Shown here in pieces: positions 8,277 through 16,964 of a stretch of DNA of 64,000 nucleotides. Location: the NCBI RefSeq assembly GCF_008831075.1, contig NZ_WBJX01000004.1, forward strand, positions 62,001 through 126,000, in the 5' to 3' direction. Numbering within the stretch: the stretch's first letter is position 1; each line of letters opens with the position of its first letter. The notes beneath the pieces are model-generated. The model searched no databases, was not told where the DNA came from, and was given only the letters and a program-made list of their open reading frames with translations. The DNA is from Pseudoclavibacter terrae. Its GTDB lineage: Bacteria; Actinomycetota; Actinomycetes; Actinomycetales; Microbacteriaceae. Position numbers and translations under genes: made by a program.

Positions 8277-9161
8277 GTGCTCGATGCTCCTCTCCTGACC
8301 TCCGCGCTGCTCTCGTCACCCCTCGACGCATCTGTCGTCGCGGCTGACCCGAGCTGGCTCGAGTCGTTCACCGGCCTCGAGGGCTTCAACGGCTGGCTGC
8401 TGGCGCTCGTCATCGCCGGCGGCTTCGCCGCCGGCTGGGTGGATGCGGTCGTCGGGGGCGGCGGACTCATCCAGCTCACGATGCTCCTCACCCTGCCCGG
8501 CGTCACGCCCGTGCAGGCGCTCGCGACCAACAAGCTCGGCAGCATCGCCGGTACGACCACCAGCTCGATCACGTACTTCCGGCGCGTGAAGCCCGACCTG
8601 CGCACCGCGCTGCCCATGGCGGCGATCGCGCTCTTCGGCGCCTACGGCGGCGCGATCCTCGCCTCCAGCATCCCCGCCGCCGCCTTCAAGCCCATCATCG
8701 CCGTCGCGATCCTCGGCATCGGCATCTTCACGGCATTCAAGCCGAGCGTCGGGCAACTCGACAAGCTCAAGTACGAGGGCCGCAAGCACCACGTCGTCGC
8801 GGGACTCATCGGCTTCGCGATCGGCGTCTACGACGGCGTGCTCGGACCAGGCACCGGATCGTTCCTCGTCATCGCCCTCGTGTCGCTGCTCGGCTACTCG
8901 TTCCTGCAGGCCAGCGCGAAGGCGAAGATCGTGAACCTCGGCACGAACCTCGGCGCGCTGCTCTTCTTCGCACCACAGGGGTACGTGCTGTGGGGTCTCG
9001 GCGCCATCCTGGCGGTCTCGAACGTCGCCGGCGGCTACCTCGGCGCGCGCACCGCCATCCGCGGCGGCAGCAAGCTCATCCGCTGGGTGTTCCTCATCGT
9101 CGTCGGCGTGCTGTTCATCAAGCTCGCGTTCGACATCTGGAACGAGTACGTCGGCGCGTAG
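8277..9161 (+). CDS. TSUP (TauE/SafE) family membrane permease
   Basis: 294 residues with about eight hydrophobic segments and the two family repeats: GWVDAVVGGGGLIQL in the first half and GVYDGVLGPGTGSF in the second. TSUP proteins move sulfur-containing or organic anions such as sulfite, sulfoacetate or taurine breakdown products. The start is GTG at 8277, 9 bases after the carboxylase stop, so the two are probably co-transcribed, although a functional link is not obvious. A bidirectional hairpin follows the stop. Family assignment is firm; the substrate is not. Confidence 0.88.
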   Translation: MLDAPLLTSALLSSPLDASVVAADPSWLESFTGLEGFNGWLLALVIAGGFAAGWVDAVVGGGGLIQLTMLLTLPGVTPVQALATNKLGSIAGTTTSSITYFRRVKPDLRTALPMAAIALFGAYGGAILASSIPAAAFKPIIAVAILGIGIFTAFKPSVGQLDKLKYEGRKHHVVAGLIGFAIGVYDGVLGPGTGSFLVIALVSLLGYSFLQASAKAKIVNLGTNLGALLFFAPQGYVLWGLGAILAVSNVAGGYLGARTAIRGGSKLIRWVFLIVVGVLFIKLAFDIWNEYVGA

Positions 9162-9191
9162 CTCGAGCAGCGCAGAGCAGCGCAGACGGCA

Positions 9192-9230
9192 GATGCTCAG
9201 GGCCGACACGCGAGCCAGGCCCCGAGCATC
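9192..9230. terminator. Bidirectional hairpin between convergent TSUP and lpdA genes
   Basis: Inverted repeat GATGCTC-A-GGGCC (9192-9204) with GGCCC-C-GAGCATC (9218-9230), twelve pairs with one mismatch. It lies 31 bases after the TSUP stop and 21 bases from the lpdA stop, so it can terminate both convergent transcripts. No T tract. Confidence 0.65.
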
Positions 9231-9250
9231 CGGTCAGCTGCTGTCAGCCG

Positions 9251-10699
9251 CTAGCTCTTCGTCTGCTCCGAGTACGGAACGTGCATGGCGTGCGCCGCAT
9301 CCGAGATGCTGCTCGCGAGCGACGGGTAGACGGCCCACGCGCGCGCGACCTGATCGACCGTGAGGCGCTGCTCGATCGCGATCGACAATGGCAGCACGAG
9401 CTCCGAGGCGCGCGGCGCGACGATGACCCCGCCGATGACGGTACCGAGGTCGTTGCCCGCGATGAGCTTCACGAAGCCGTCGCGCACACCCTGCATCTTC
9501 GCGCGCGGGTTCTCACTCAGCGGCAGCTTGTAGACGCGCCCCTCGCGGGTGCCGTCCTCGATCGAGCGCTGCTGCCACCCGACCGTGGCGATCTCCGGGT
9601 AGGTGAAGATGTTCGATGCCACGTTGCGGAGGTTGATGGGACGAACCTCATCGCCGAGTGCGTGGAACACCGCCGTGCGCCCCTGCGTGGAGGCGACGGA
9701 TGCGAGCGGGAAGAACTCCGTGCAGTCACCCGCCGCGTAGATGTTCGGCACGGAAGTGCGGGCGACGCGGTTGACGCGGATGTGGCCGGAGGGCGTGACC
9801 TCGACGCCGGCGCCCTCCAGGCCGATGCCAGAAGTGTTCGGGATGGATCCGACCGCGATGAGGCAGTGCGAGCCACGCACCTCGCGCCCGTCGTCGAGCG
9901 TCGCCACGACCTCGTCGCCGTCGCGGACGACGGTCGCCGCGCGGGACTTCGACAGGACCGTCATGCCGCCCCGCTTGAAGACGTCCTCGATCACGTCGGC
10001 CGCATCCGCGTCCTCATTGGGAAGCACGCGGTCGCGGCTCGAGACGAGCGTGACCTTCGCGCCCAGCGCCGAGTATGCGGAGGCGAACTCCGCGCCCGTG
10101 ACACCGGATCCGACGACGATGAGATGGCTCGGCATCTCCTTGAGGTTGTAGAGCTGCGTCCACGTGAGGATGCGCTCGCCGTCCGGCTTGCACGAGTCGA
10201 GCGTGCGCGGGCGAGCACCGACCGAGATCACGGCGGAGTCGAACTCGATGCGATCGAAGTCCTGCCCGCCGGAACCCGTACCAACCGTGACCGCCGAGTT
10301 GCCGTCGAGCTTGCCCTCACCCTGGATGACGTTGACGCCCGCCGCCTCGAGGGTGCGCTGCATGTCATCCGACTGGTTCTGCGCAAGACGCAGCAGACGC
10401 TTGTTGAGCTTCGAGAGGTTCACCGCCACCTCGGGCTTCAGCGGCTTGCCGCTGTCGCCCTTCGCGAAGAACTGCACGCCCAGCTCCCCGGACTCGCGGA
10501 TCGCCGTCGCGGCCTCCGCACTCGCGATGAGGGTCTTCGACGGAACGACGTCGGTGAGGACTGCGGAGCCGCCGACGCCGACGCGCTCGACGAGAGTGAC
10601 TTCCGCGCCGAGGCGGGCTGCCGACAGTGCGGCTTCGTACCCGCCTGGCCCCCCGCCGACGACGACGATGCGGTGCTTGCGATCAAAGGGCGTGGCCAT
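9251..10699 (-). CDS. lpdA: LpdA-type NAD(P)H:quinone oxidoreductase flavoprotein lacking the redox-active cysteines
   Basis: 482 residues with the dihydrolipoamide-dehydrogenase fold: FAD site VVVGGGPGGYEAA near the N terminus, NAD(P) site VVGSGVTGAEFA, second FAD motif YAAGDCTE and the C-terminal dimer domain. The CxxxxC active-site disulfide is gone: the aligned stretch reads GGSAVLTDVVPSK, with Ala46 and Val51 at the cysteine positions. That is the hallmark of mycobacterial LpdA (Rv3303c), which reduces quinones rather than lipoamide. I chose the ATG at 10697-10699, where the family begins; a GGAGGAG stands about 12 bases ahead. It is convergent with TSUP and divergent from PNP. Confidence 0.88.
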   Translation of the reverse strand: MATPFDRKHRIVVVGGGPGGYEAALSAARLGAEVTLVERVGVGGSAVLTDVVPSKTLIASAEAATAIRESGELGVQFFAKGDSGKPLKPEVAVNLSKLNKRLLRLAQNQSDDMQRTLEAAGVNVIQGEGKLDGNSAVTVGTGSGGQDFDRIEFDSAVISVGARPRTLDSCKPDGERILTWTQLYNLKEMPSHLIVVGSGVTGAEFASAYSALGAKVTLVSSRDRVLPNEDADAADVIEDVFKRGGMTVLSKSRAATVVRDGDEVVATLDDGREVRGSHCLIAVGSIPNTSGIGLEGAGVEVTPSGHIRVNRVARTSVPNIYAAGDCTEFFPLASVASTQGRTAVFHALGDEVRPINLRNVASNIFTYPEIATVGWQQRSIEDGTREGRVYKLPLSENPRAKMQGVRDGFVKLIAGNDLGTVIGGVIVAPRASELVLPLSIAIEQRLTVDQVARAWAVYPSLASSISDAAHAMHVPYSEQTKS

Positions 10700-10814
10700 G
10701 AGCCCATTCTGCTCCTCCCGCATGAACCCGCCAAACCGGGCCGGTATCCGGGCCATTTCCGGTCGCCCGCGGAGTTCATCAGCCCACGCTCCCCGTTCGC
10801 CGCGCCACGGTCGC

Positions 10815-10820
10815 TACGCT
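10815..10820 (+). promoter_or_regulatory. -10 box of leaderless promoter for punA
   Basis: TACGCT at 10815-10820 is followed by seven bases and ATG 10828. A GTG at 10822 would lie upstream of the expected transcription start, so this box decides the start codon in favour of the ATG. Confidence 0.6.
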
Positions 10821-10827
10821 GGTGAGC

Positions 10828-11658
10828 ATGTCAACGCACGAAGCAACCTCGATCGACGACCCAGCCACCTCACCCTTCGAGTTCGCGCAGGCAGCTGCCG
10901 CGGTCATCGCCGAGAAGACGGGTGTCGAACGCCACGACATCGCGCTCACCCTCGGCAGCGGGTGGGGCCAGACCGCCGATCTGCTCGGCGAGACGATCGC
11001 GACCATCCCGGCCGACGAGGTGCCCGGCTTCGCGAAGTCGGACATCCCCGGTCACTCCGGGACCCTCCGCTCCATCCGCCTCGCGAACGGCAAGCACGCG
11101 CTGGTCATCGCCGCGCGCACCCACTACTACGAAGGCAAGGGCGTGCGCCGGGTCGTGCACTCCGTGCGCACCGCCGCCGCCGCCGGTGCCTCCGTCATGA
11201 TCCTCACGAACGGCGCAGGCGGCGTGCGGCCCGAGTGGGGCCCCGGCACGCCCGTGCTGATCTCGGACCACATCAACCTCACGGCCGACTCGCCGCTCGA
11301 GGGCGCGACGTTCATCGACCTCACCGACCTGTACTCGGCACGCCTCCGCGAGCTGGCGCTCACGGTGCGCGAGCTCGACGAGGGCGTCTACGTGCAGTTC
11401 CGCGGCCCGCACTACGAGACGCCCGCCGAGGTCAAGATGGCGCGCACGATCGGCGGCGACATCGTCGGCATGTCGACCGCGCTCGAGGCGATCGCCGCAC
11501 GCGAGGCAGGCATGGAGGTCCTCGGCATGTCGCTCATCACGAACCCAGCAGCCGGCGTCTCGCCGAACCCGCTCAGCCACACCGAGGTGCTCGAGGCGGG
11601 CAAGGCGGCAGAAGCCGACCTCGCCGAGCTGCTCTCGCAGATTGTCGTGAAGCTCTGA
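10828..11658 (+). CDS. punA: Purine-nucleoside phosphorylase (trimeric, PNP/MTAP family)
   Basis: 276 residues. It cleaves purine (deoxy)ribonucleosides with phosphate to give the base and (deoxy)ribose-1-phosphate. Family landmarks: phosphate loop LGSGWGQ (about residue 41), the HYYEG stretch, GPHYETPAE holding the purine/ribose Glu, GMSTALEAIAA and the base-binding Asn in SLITNPAAG. These match the trimeric 6-oxopurine class rather than hexameric DeoD. Start is ATG 10828 by promoter spacing. The stop overlaps the next start (TGATG), so it is translationally coupled to the mutase that would process its sugar phosphate. Confidence 0.92.
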   Translation: MSTHEATSIDDPATSPFEFAQAAAAVIAEKTGVERHDIALTLGSGWGQTADLLGETIATIPADEVPGFAKSDIPGHSGTLRSIRLANGKHALVIAARTHYYEGKGVRRVVHSVRTAAAAGASVMILTNGAGGVRPEWGPGTPVLISDHINLTADSPLEGATFIDLTDLYSARLRELALTVRELDEGVYVQFRGPHYETPAEVKMARTIGGDIVGMSTALEAIAAREAGMEVLGMSLITNPAAGVSPNPLSHTEVLEAGKAAEADLAELLSQIVVKL

Positions 11659-13379
11659 TGAGCGGCCTCGCCCGCCAGCTCCAGGTCGCCCTGCGACACA
11701 ACGCCGTCGCCTGGCTCGCCCAGGACCCAGACGAGCTCACGCGCGCCGAACTGCAGGAGCTCATCCACGCCGCGGGCGACGTCTCGCCCGAGCTCACCGT
11801 CATCGAAGACACCGACACGAGCGAGCGAGCGCGCGCCTGGCGCGAGCTGCACGACCGGTTCTCGGCACGTCTCGCCTTCGGGACCGCGGGCCTCCGCGGC
11901 AGGCTCGGAGCCGGACCCAACCGCATGAACCGCGTGCTCGTCGCCCAGGCCGCGCGTGGCTTCGCCGACTTCCTGCTCTCGCGCGAGGAGTCGCCGTCGA
12001 TCGTGGTCGGCTACGACGCCAGAAACAACTCGAAGCGGTTCGCCGAGGACACCGCCGAGATCATGCAGGCCGCAGGGGTGGCCGCGACGATCCTGCCGCG
12101 GCAGCTGCCGACCCCCGTGCTGGCCTTCGCGGTCCGCCGACTCGGCGCATCCGCCGGCGTCATGGTCACCGCGTCGCACAACCCGAAATGGGACAACGGC
12201 TACAAGGTCTACCTCGGCGGCGCCGATGACGGCTCGCAGATCGTCGCGCCCGTCGACGCCGAGATCGCGGCGGCCATCGGGGCCGTCGCGGCCGGCACGA
12301 CCGTGCCCGAGATCCCACGCTCGACCGACTACGCGACGGCCGACGAGTCGATCGTCAGCGAGTACGTGTCCGCGACGGCTTCGCTGCTGCGCGGAACACC
12401 GAGCGACGTCCGCTTCGTCTACACGCCCCTGCACGGCGTCGGATGGGAGACCTTCCGCGCCGTCATCGCCGAGCTCGGCGTCGCCGAGCCCGTGGTCGTC
12501 GCGCAGCAGGTCGAGCCGGACGGGGCCTTCCCCACGCTCGACTTCCCGAACCCCGAAGAGCCGGGCGCCCTCGACCTCGCCTACGAGACGGCGGATGCGG
12601 CCGGCATCGACCTCGTCATCGCCCACGACCCCGACGCCGACCGACTCGCGGTCGCCGTGAAGGACGCAGCCGGATGGCGCCGATTCGGCGGCAACGACAT
12701 CGGCAAGATCCTCGGCTGGCGCGCCGCCGAGCAGGCGAAAGCGGACGGCGTGCACGGCACGCTCGCGACCTCCGTCGTCTCCGCACCGGCGCTCGGACGC
12801 ATCGCGCACGAATACGGGCTCGACTACGCCGAGACGCCGACAGGATTCAAGTGGATCTCGCGCGCCCCGAACATCCTCTACGGCTACGAGGAGGCCCTCG
12901 GCTACCTCGTCAACCCCGAGACGGTGCACGACAAGGACGGCATCTCCGCGTCCGTGGCGATCCTCGAGCTCATCATGGGGCTGCAGGCCGAGGGGCGCAC
13001 GCTCATCGACCACGACGACGCGTTCGCCGAGCGGTTCGGCACGTTCGTGTCGACGCAGGTATCGGTGCGCTTCGACGACATCACCGAGATCCCGCGCGTC
13101 ATGGCCGTGCTGCGCGGCAACACCCCCACCGAGGTCGGCGGTGTCGAGGTGCTCGAGACCGGCGACCTCTCGGGCGACGAGGTGCCCATCGACCTGCTCC
13201 GCTACCAGCTCGCTGACGGCACCCGCGTCATGGTGCGCCCGTCCGGCACCGAGCCCAAGATCAAGGTCTATGTCGACGCGTCGAGCGAAGACGGCTCGCC
13301 CGCAGAACGAGCGGCCGACGCCGAAGCGAAGGCAGCGCGCGCCGGCGAAGCACTCCGCGTGACCCTCACCACCGCGTAG
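11658..13379 (+). CDS. Phosphohexomutase-family enzyme, probable phosphopentomutase (PGM2-like)
   Basis: 573 residues with the four alpha-D-phosphohexomutase domains. The phosphoserine loop TASHNPKWDNGYKVY has Ser173, the Mg site is HDPDADRLAV (about 323), the sugar-binding loop includes GYEEALGYLV, and the phosphate-binding domain has RPSGTEPKIKVYVD. The family includes phosphoglucomutase, phosphomannomutase and PGM2-type phosphopentomutase. Coupling to the nucleoside phosphorylase (1-base overlap) argues that the natural substrate here is ribose- or deoxyribose-1-phosphate, converted to the 5-phosphate. That is inference from context; a glucose-1,6-bisphosphate-dependent hexose activity is also possible. 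Confidence 0.88.
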   Translation: MSGLARQLQVALRHNAVAWLAQDPDELTRAELQELIHAAGDVSPELTVIEDTDTSERARAWRELHDRFSARLAFGTAGLRGRLGAGPNRMNRVLVAQAARGFADFLLSREESPSIVVGYDARNNSKRFAEDTAEIMQAAGVAATILPRQLPTPVLAFAVRRLGASAGVMVTASHNPKWDNGYKVYLGGADDGSQIVAPVDAEIAAAIGAVAAGTTVPEIPRSTDYATADESIVSEYVSATASLLRGTPSDVRFVYTPLHGVGWETFRAVIAELGVAEPVVVAQQVEPDGAFPTLDFPNPEEPGALDLAYETADAAGIDLVIAHDPDADRLAVAVKDAAGWRRFGGNDIGKILGWRAAEQAKADGVHGTLATSVVSAPALGRIAHEYGLDYAETPTGFKWISRAPNILYGYEEALGYLVNPETVHDKDGISASVAILELIMGLQAEGRTLIDHDDAFAERFGTFVSTQVSVRFDDITEIPRVMAVLRGNTPTEVGGVEVLETGDLSGDEVPIDLLRYQLADGTRVMVRPSGTEPKIKVYVDASSEDGSPAERAADAEAKAARAGEALRVTLTTA

Positions 13380-13400
13380 GCACCGCACCGCGCGTCCTCG

Positions 13401-13440
13401 GAGCCCCTCGGGTTGGAGATCTCTCCATCCCGAGGGGCTC
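13401..13440 (+). terminator. Rho-independent terminator of the punA-mutase operon
   Basis: Perfect 12-bp stem GAGCCCCTCGGG (13401-13412) and CCCGAGGGGCTC (13429-13440), with a smaller inner palindrome in the loop, then the T-rich TTGTCGTTCT. It begins 21 bases after the mutase stop. Confidence 0.85.
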
Positions 13441-13509
13441 TTGTCGTTCTCCCGCTGCGTCGTCTCCCCTGGCCCGCGCCGCCCTCTGTCGTTCCCGCGC
13501 TGTCGCCCC

Positions 13510-13553
13510 GCATCCGCCTCGCATCCGCCCCACATCCGCCCCACATCCGCCTC
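13510..13553. repeat. Four tandem 11-bp repeats
   Basis: Unit RCATCCGCCYC at 13510-13520, 13521-13531, 13532-13542 and 13543-13553. It directly precedes the first nested palindrome element in the 723-base gap between the mutase and ogt. Two units contain the GCATCC word that is frequent across the window. Confidence 0.85.
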
Positions 13554-13555
13554 GT

Positions 13556-13760
13556 GATGGGAACCTCGCAGTCTTGCGGGAACATTCCCCAAACGAGGCG
13601 AGGTTCCCATCCCGAAACTGCGAGCGTGGCCCGAGGCGACGTTCCCTCCCGACGCGACCCTCCCGGCCCGACCCTCCCGGCCCGACAACATCGTCTCGGG
13701 ATGGGTTCCACCCTTCGAGATGGGTTGCAACCCATCCGCGTGCGCGAAACCCATCCCGAG
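13556..13760. repeat. GGGATGGG palindrome element, modules A plus B (copy 1 of a tandem pair)
   Basis: Module A: stem GATGGGAACCTCGC (13556-13569) with its complement at 13599-13612, holding an inner GGGAA/TTCCC hairpin. Then an 80-base CT-rich spacer with the repeated phrase CGACCCTCCCGGCC. Module B: outer stem CTCGGGATGGGTT (13695-13707) with 13748-13760, and an inner 18-bp perfect palindrome at 13719-13736 (GATGGGTTGCAACCCATC). Nothing in the element codes for protein. Confidence 0.92.
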
Positions 13761-13817
13761 TAGGCCCCGATCAGAGTGCGGTCACGCACATCCACGCTCG
13801 CACCACCCAACCCAGAC

Positions 13818-14014
13818 TTCGGGATGGGAACCTCGCAGTCTTGCGGGAAACTTCCCACAACGAAGCGAGGTTCCCATCCCGAAACCGCGCGCGTGGCCCG
13901 TCGCGACCCTCCCGGCCCGCCCCGACCCTCCCGGCCCGACAACGTCGTTTCGGGATGGGTTCCACGCTTCGAGATGGGTTGCAACCCATCCGCGTGCGCG
14001 AAACCCATCCCGAA
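13818..14014. repeat. GGGATGGG palindrome element, modules A plus B (copy 2 of a tandem pair)
   Basis: A diverged duplicate of the element just upstream, offset by about 255-265 bases. Module A has a 19-bp perfect stem TTCGGGATGGGAACCTCGC (13818-13836) paired with 13865-13883. Module B has outer stem TTCGGGATGGGTT (13949-13961) with 14002-14014 and the same 18-bp palindrome at 13973-13990. The stems are kept while spacers differ, which points to selection on, or recent copying of, the paired parts. The element ends 89 bases from the ogt stop. Confidence 0.92.
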
Positions 14015-14102
14015 GCTGGCGAGGTGAGCTACAGGTCGGCCAGAGCTCCGTGTCCAACCGTGGCGAGCACGGGCGAACGCCGTCGCGCGTGGATACGGCG
14101 TG

Positions 14103-14651
14103 TCAGGCTGCGTGGGCGAGTTCGCGCTGCAGCAGCGAGCGCTTCACGTCGACGCCCCACGCGAAACCGCCGAGGGTGCCGTCCGAGCGCAGGACCCGGT
14201 GACACGGCACGAACAGCGCCGGGGCGTTGCTCGCGCAGATGCTCGCGGCGGCCCGCACGGCCGTCGGACGGCCGAGGGCTGTCGCGAACTCCGTGTAGGT
14301 GAGCGGATGCCCGGCTGCGATGTCGCGCAGGCCCCGCCACCCCTGCATCCTGAACTCCGCGCCGAACTGGGCGACGGGAACGTCGTCGATGGCATCGAGC
14401 TCGCCGTCGTAGTAGGCACTGACGGCGTCGGATGCTGCCAGGCGTCCGCGGGTGAGGACCATCGGCCTGGCTCTCGGCGTGATGCGGGCGACGACGAGCT
14501 GCTCGTCGTCGCTCCACCCGGATGAGAGGACCGCGCCGTCGCTCTCGCGGGCGACGATCGTGAACGGGCCGTCCGGGGTGCCGAACGTCTCGATGACGGC
14601 CCGCTGCTCGACCGCTGCTGCCGGCGTGCCTGGGGTCTGGTGTGTGCTCAT
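14103..14651 (-). CDS. ogt: Methylated-DNA--protein-cysteine methyltransferase
   Basis: 182 residues. It removes methyl or other alkyl groups from O6-alkylguanine by irreversible transfer to its own cysteine. The C-terminal half has the whole active-site region: [18 protein letters not shown] (DNA-binding helices), VPCHRVL with acceptor Cys150, and [17 protein letters not shown] closing the site. The N-terminal domain is the usual Ada/Ogt ribonuclease-like fold. The ATG at 14649-14651 overlaps the stop of the upstream ada-alkA gene by 4 bases (ATGA), so the two are translationally coupled. The 3' end faces the palindrome repeat region. Confidence 0.95.
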   Translation of the reverse strand: MSTHQTPGTPAAAVEQRAVIETFGTPDGPFTIVARESDGAVLSSGWSDDEQLVVARITPRARPMVLTRGRLAASDAVSAYYDGELDAIDDVPVAQFGAEFRMQGWRGLRDIAAGHPLTYTEFATALGRPTAVRAAASICASNAPALFVPCHRVLRSDGTLGGFAWGVDVKRSLLQRELAHAA

Positions 14652-16348
14652 GCTGGGTTCTCCGTGCTGTGAGGTGCGGACCGGCGTGCCACGGCCGCAG
14701 ACGGCTGCGTGGCGGGCCCTGTCCTGGTGGTCTTGTCGGCAACCGCCCGCGCCCTGGGTGGCGTCGCTCCCCAGAGGTGCAGCGAGAGGTAGCTTCGCCA
14801 TGGCCTGAACTGGTCCGCGAACGCGACGAGGGCCTTCGGCTCTGATGGCAGGCCGAGGGCCTTGGCCCCGCTGCGCAGGGCCACGTCACCGGTGAGCAGC
14901 ACGTCCGGGTTGCCGAGCACGCGCATGCTCACGTAGCCGGCGGTCCAGTCTCCGATGCCTCGGAACGCGGTCAGCGCCGAGTGCTGCTCAGCGACATCAT
15001 CGCCGTGCGAAAGACGCAGCTGGCCGCTGGCGATCGCCTCCGCGACGCTCGTGATCGTCGCCGAGCGAGCGCGGGGGCCAGCAAACGACTCGTCGCCGAG
15101 CTCTGCGATGGCGGAGGCGCTCGGGAAGAGCCGAGTGATGCGACGGCCCGGACCCGGCTCAAGAGCGGCGTCGACGCCAGCGACGGCGGTGCCCGCCGTG
15201 TCCACCTCGTCCGGCCGGGGAGGGTCGCCGTGTGCCGCGAGCCCGACGCCGGCGCGCGCCGTCAGTCGGCCGAGGGCCGTGCGGGCCGCTGAGACGGTGA
15301 TCTGCTGTCCGATGATCGCGCGGAACAGCATCTCGTCGGGGTCCACCGCCCCGGGGAGGCGCCTGCCGGGGCGAAGACGCACGCGCTCGGCGATCTCCGG
15401 ATGCACGGAGAGGGCCGCGTCGATCGCCGTCGGGTCAGCATCCAGGTCGAAGAGCCGGCGGACGCGGGTGACGAGCGTCTGCAGGTCGCTGAGATCGGTG
15501 AGCTGGGCCCGGAGGCGCAAAGACGAGGGTTGTGCGCCACCCGCGTCCACGCTGAACCAGGCTGGGCCGCCCGGCAGCAGGAGGCTGCGCTCGTAGCTGT
15601 TCCCCGTCGCGACCTCCACGCCGTCGATGGCGCGCTCCCCCAGCCAGGTGAAGACCCCGGCGGCGTCGTACGGCTCGCGGTAGGCGAGAGCGAGGGTCAG
15701 CGGGACCCCACCGGCCCCGAGGACAGGGCGCTCGCCGTCGACACCGGGGCTCGCAGCCCGCGCTCTGGCCGATCGGCCACGCGTCGCGTCGCGCACCTGC
15801 GTGGGCGTCAGCTGGAAGACCTCCTGGACGGTCTCGTTGAACTGCCGGACGCTGGAGAACCCCGCCGCGAACGCCACATCGGCGAAGGGCAGGTCCGTGG
15901 CTCCGAGGAGGGTCGCGGCCGTTCGGGCGCGTTGCGCGCGGGCGAGCGCCAGCGGGCCCGCGCCGAGCTCCGCCGCGAGGACGCGTCCGAGGTGCCGAGA
16001 GGAGTAGCCGAGCCTCGCGGCCAGACCCGGGACGCCCTCGCGTTCGACCACCCCGTCGGCGATCAGTCGCATGGCGCGGCCGGCGACGTCTCCTCGGAGG
16101 TTCCAGGCGGGGTCGCCGGGCGCCGCATCCGGCAGGCAGCGCTTGCAGGCCCGGTAGCCCGCCTCGTGCGCCGCTGCACTGGTCGTGTAGAACGTGACGT
16201 TCTCGCGGTTCGGTGTGCGCGCGGGGCAGCTCGGTCGGCAGTAGATCCCGGTCGAGCCGACGGCCGTGATGAACTGGCCGTCGAAGCGGCGGTCCTTGGC
16301 GAGGATCGCTCGGTACCGGTCGTCTCCGGTCAGGTCGGTGCTTGCCAT
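14648..16348 (-). CDS. Ada-type methyl phosphotriester sensor/activator fused to AlkA DNA glycosylase
   Basis: 566 residues in three parts. Residues 1-80: Ada zinc domain with Cys37, Cys41, Cys68 and Cys71, one of which takes the methyl from a DNA phosphotriester. Residues about 85-195: AraC-type helix-turn-helix pair. Residues about 210-540: AlkA 3-methyladenine glycosylase with the helix-hairpin-helix [15 protein letters not shown] and the catalytic Asp in LLTGDVAL. The methylated N-terminal domain should switch on this gene and the coupled ogt. The start ATG at 16346-16348 has CAGACT six bases upstream. Such AdaA-AlkA fusions are known in actinobacteria. Confidence 0.94.
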   Translation of the reverse strand: MASTDLTGDDRYRAILAKDRRFDGQFITAVGSTGIYCRPSCPARTPNRENVTFYTTSAAAHEAGYRACKRCLPDAAPGDPAWNLRGDVAGRAMRLIADGVVEREGVPGLAARLGYSSRHLGRVLAAELGAGPLALARAQRARTAATLLGATDLPFADVAFAAGFSSVRQFNETVQEVFQLTPTQVRDATRGRSARARAASPGVDGERPVLGAGGVPLTLALAYREPYDAAGVFTWLGERAIDGVEVATGNSYERSLLLPGGPAWFSVDAGGAQPSSLRLRAQLTDLSDLQTLVTRVRRLFDLDADPTAIDAALSVHPEIAERVRLRPGRRLPGAVDPDEMLFRAIIGQQITVSAARTALGRLTARAGVGLAAHGDPPRPDEVDTAGTAVAGVDAALEPGPGRRITRLFPSASAIAELGDESFAGPRARSATITSVAEAIASGQLRLSHGDDVAEQHSALTAFRGIGDWTAGYVSMRVLGNPDVLLTGDVALRSGAKALGLPSEPKALVAFADQFRPWRSYLSLHLWGATPPRARAVADKTTRTGPATQPSAAVARRSAPHSTENPA

Positions 16349-16478
16349 GCGACGAGTCTGGCAGGTTCGAAGCGCATCCACTCGCGGAAATCGGACACGA
16401 CGGTGGAGGATTGCTGGCGACCGATCACGGTCGCGTCGGGTGGGGCTCGCAGGCCCCGGGGCATACGGAGCGCCGGCG

Positions 16479-16964
16479 TCAGGCGATGACGAGTCCCGCA
16501 GCCGCGAGGCGCGGTTTGAGCAGCTCGACCAGCGACGCGGGCGACTCCGCTGCGATGAGCTCGCTGAGCACTGCCTCGTTGTCGAAGGTCTTCGCGAGGG
16601 CCGCGATGAGCTTCAGGTGCTCGGATGCGCTGGTCGCCGTCATGCCGACGACGACCCGCACCGGGTCGTAGCGCGCGTGACCGAAGCCGACTCCCTCCGG
16701 GTAGGTGATGACGGCGAGACCGTTCTCGATGGTCTCCTCGCCGGGTCGCGCGTGCACGAGCGCGACCCCTGGGCCGACGACGACGTAGGGGCCGAAGCGC
16801 TCGATGACGCGGACCATGTTGCTCGTGTACCCGCGCTTCGCGAACCCGCGCTCGGCGAGCAGCTCGCCCATCTGGCCGACGGCCTGCCGCCAGTCGAGGG
16901 CGTGCTCCGCGAGGCGCACGCTGGTGGGGTCGAACTGCAGCTCAGGTGTGGCCTGCGCGTTCAT
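16479..16964 (-). CDS. PTS EIIA-type protein (fructose/mannitol/ascorbate class), orphan
   Basis: 161 residues, one EIIA-2 domain. The phosphorylated His is His71 in [10 protein letters not shown]; family members usually read ALPHAR, so the Pro is changed to Val. No EIIB or EIIC gene lies nearby, and the ATG overlaps the stop of the adenosine deaminase gene by 4 bases, so it is made together with Add at the end of the nucleoside salvage unit. Either it serves a sugar permease encoded elsewhere, or it senses PTS state and regulates nucleoside use. Enzyme I is encoded at 39.8-41.5 kb. The phosphorylation role is known for the family; the link to nucleosides is inference. Confidence 0.85.
   Translation of the reverse strand: MNAQATPELQFDPTSVRLAEHALDWRQAVGQMGELLAERGFAKRGYTSNMVRVIERFGPYVVVGPGVALVHARPGEETIENGLAVITYPEGVGFGHARYDPVRVVVGMTATSASEHLKLIAALAKTFDNEAVLSELIAAESPASLVELLKPRLAAAGLVIA

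Noticed and set aside
10822-10824. GTG as start of purine-nucleoside phosphorylase
   Set aside because: It lies one base after the -10 box and would not be in the transcript; ATG 10828 fits better.
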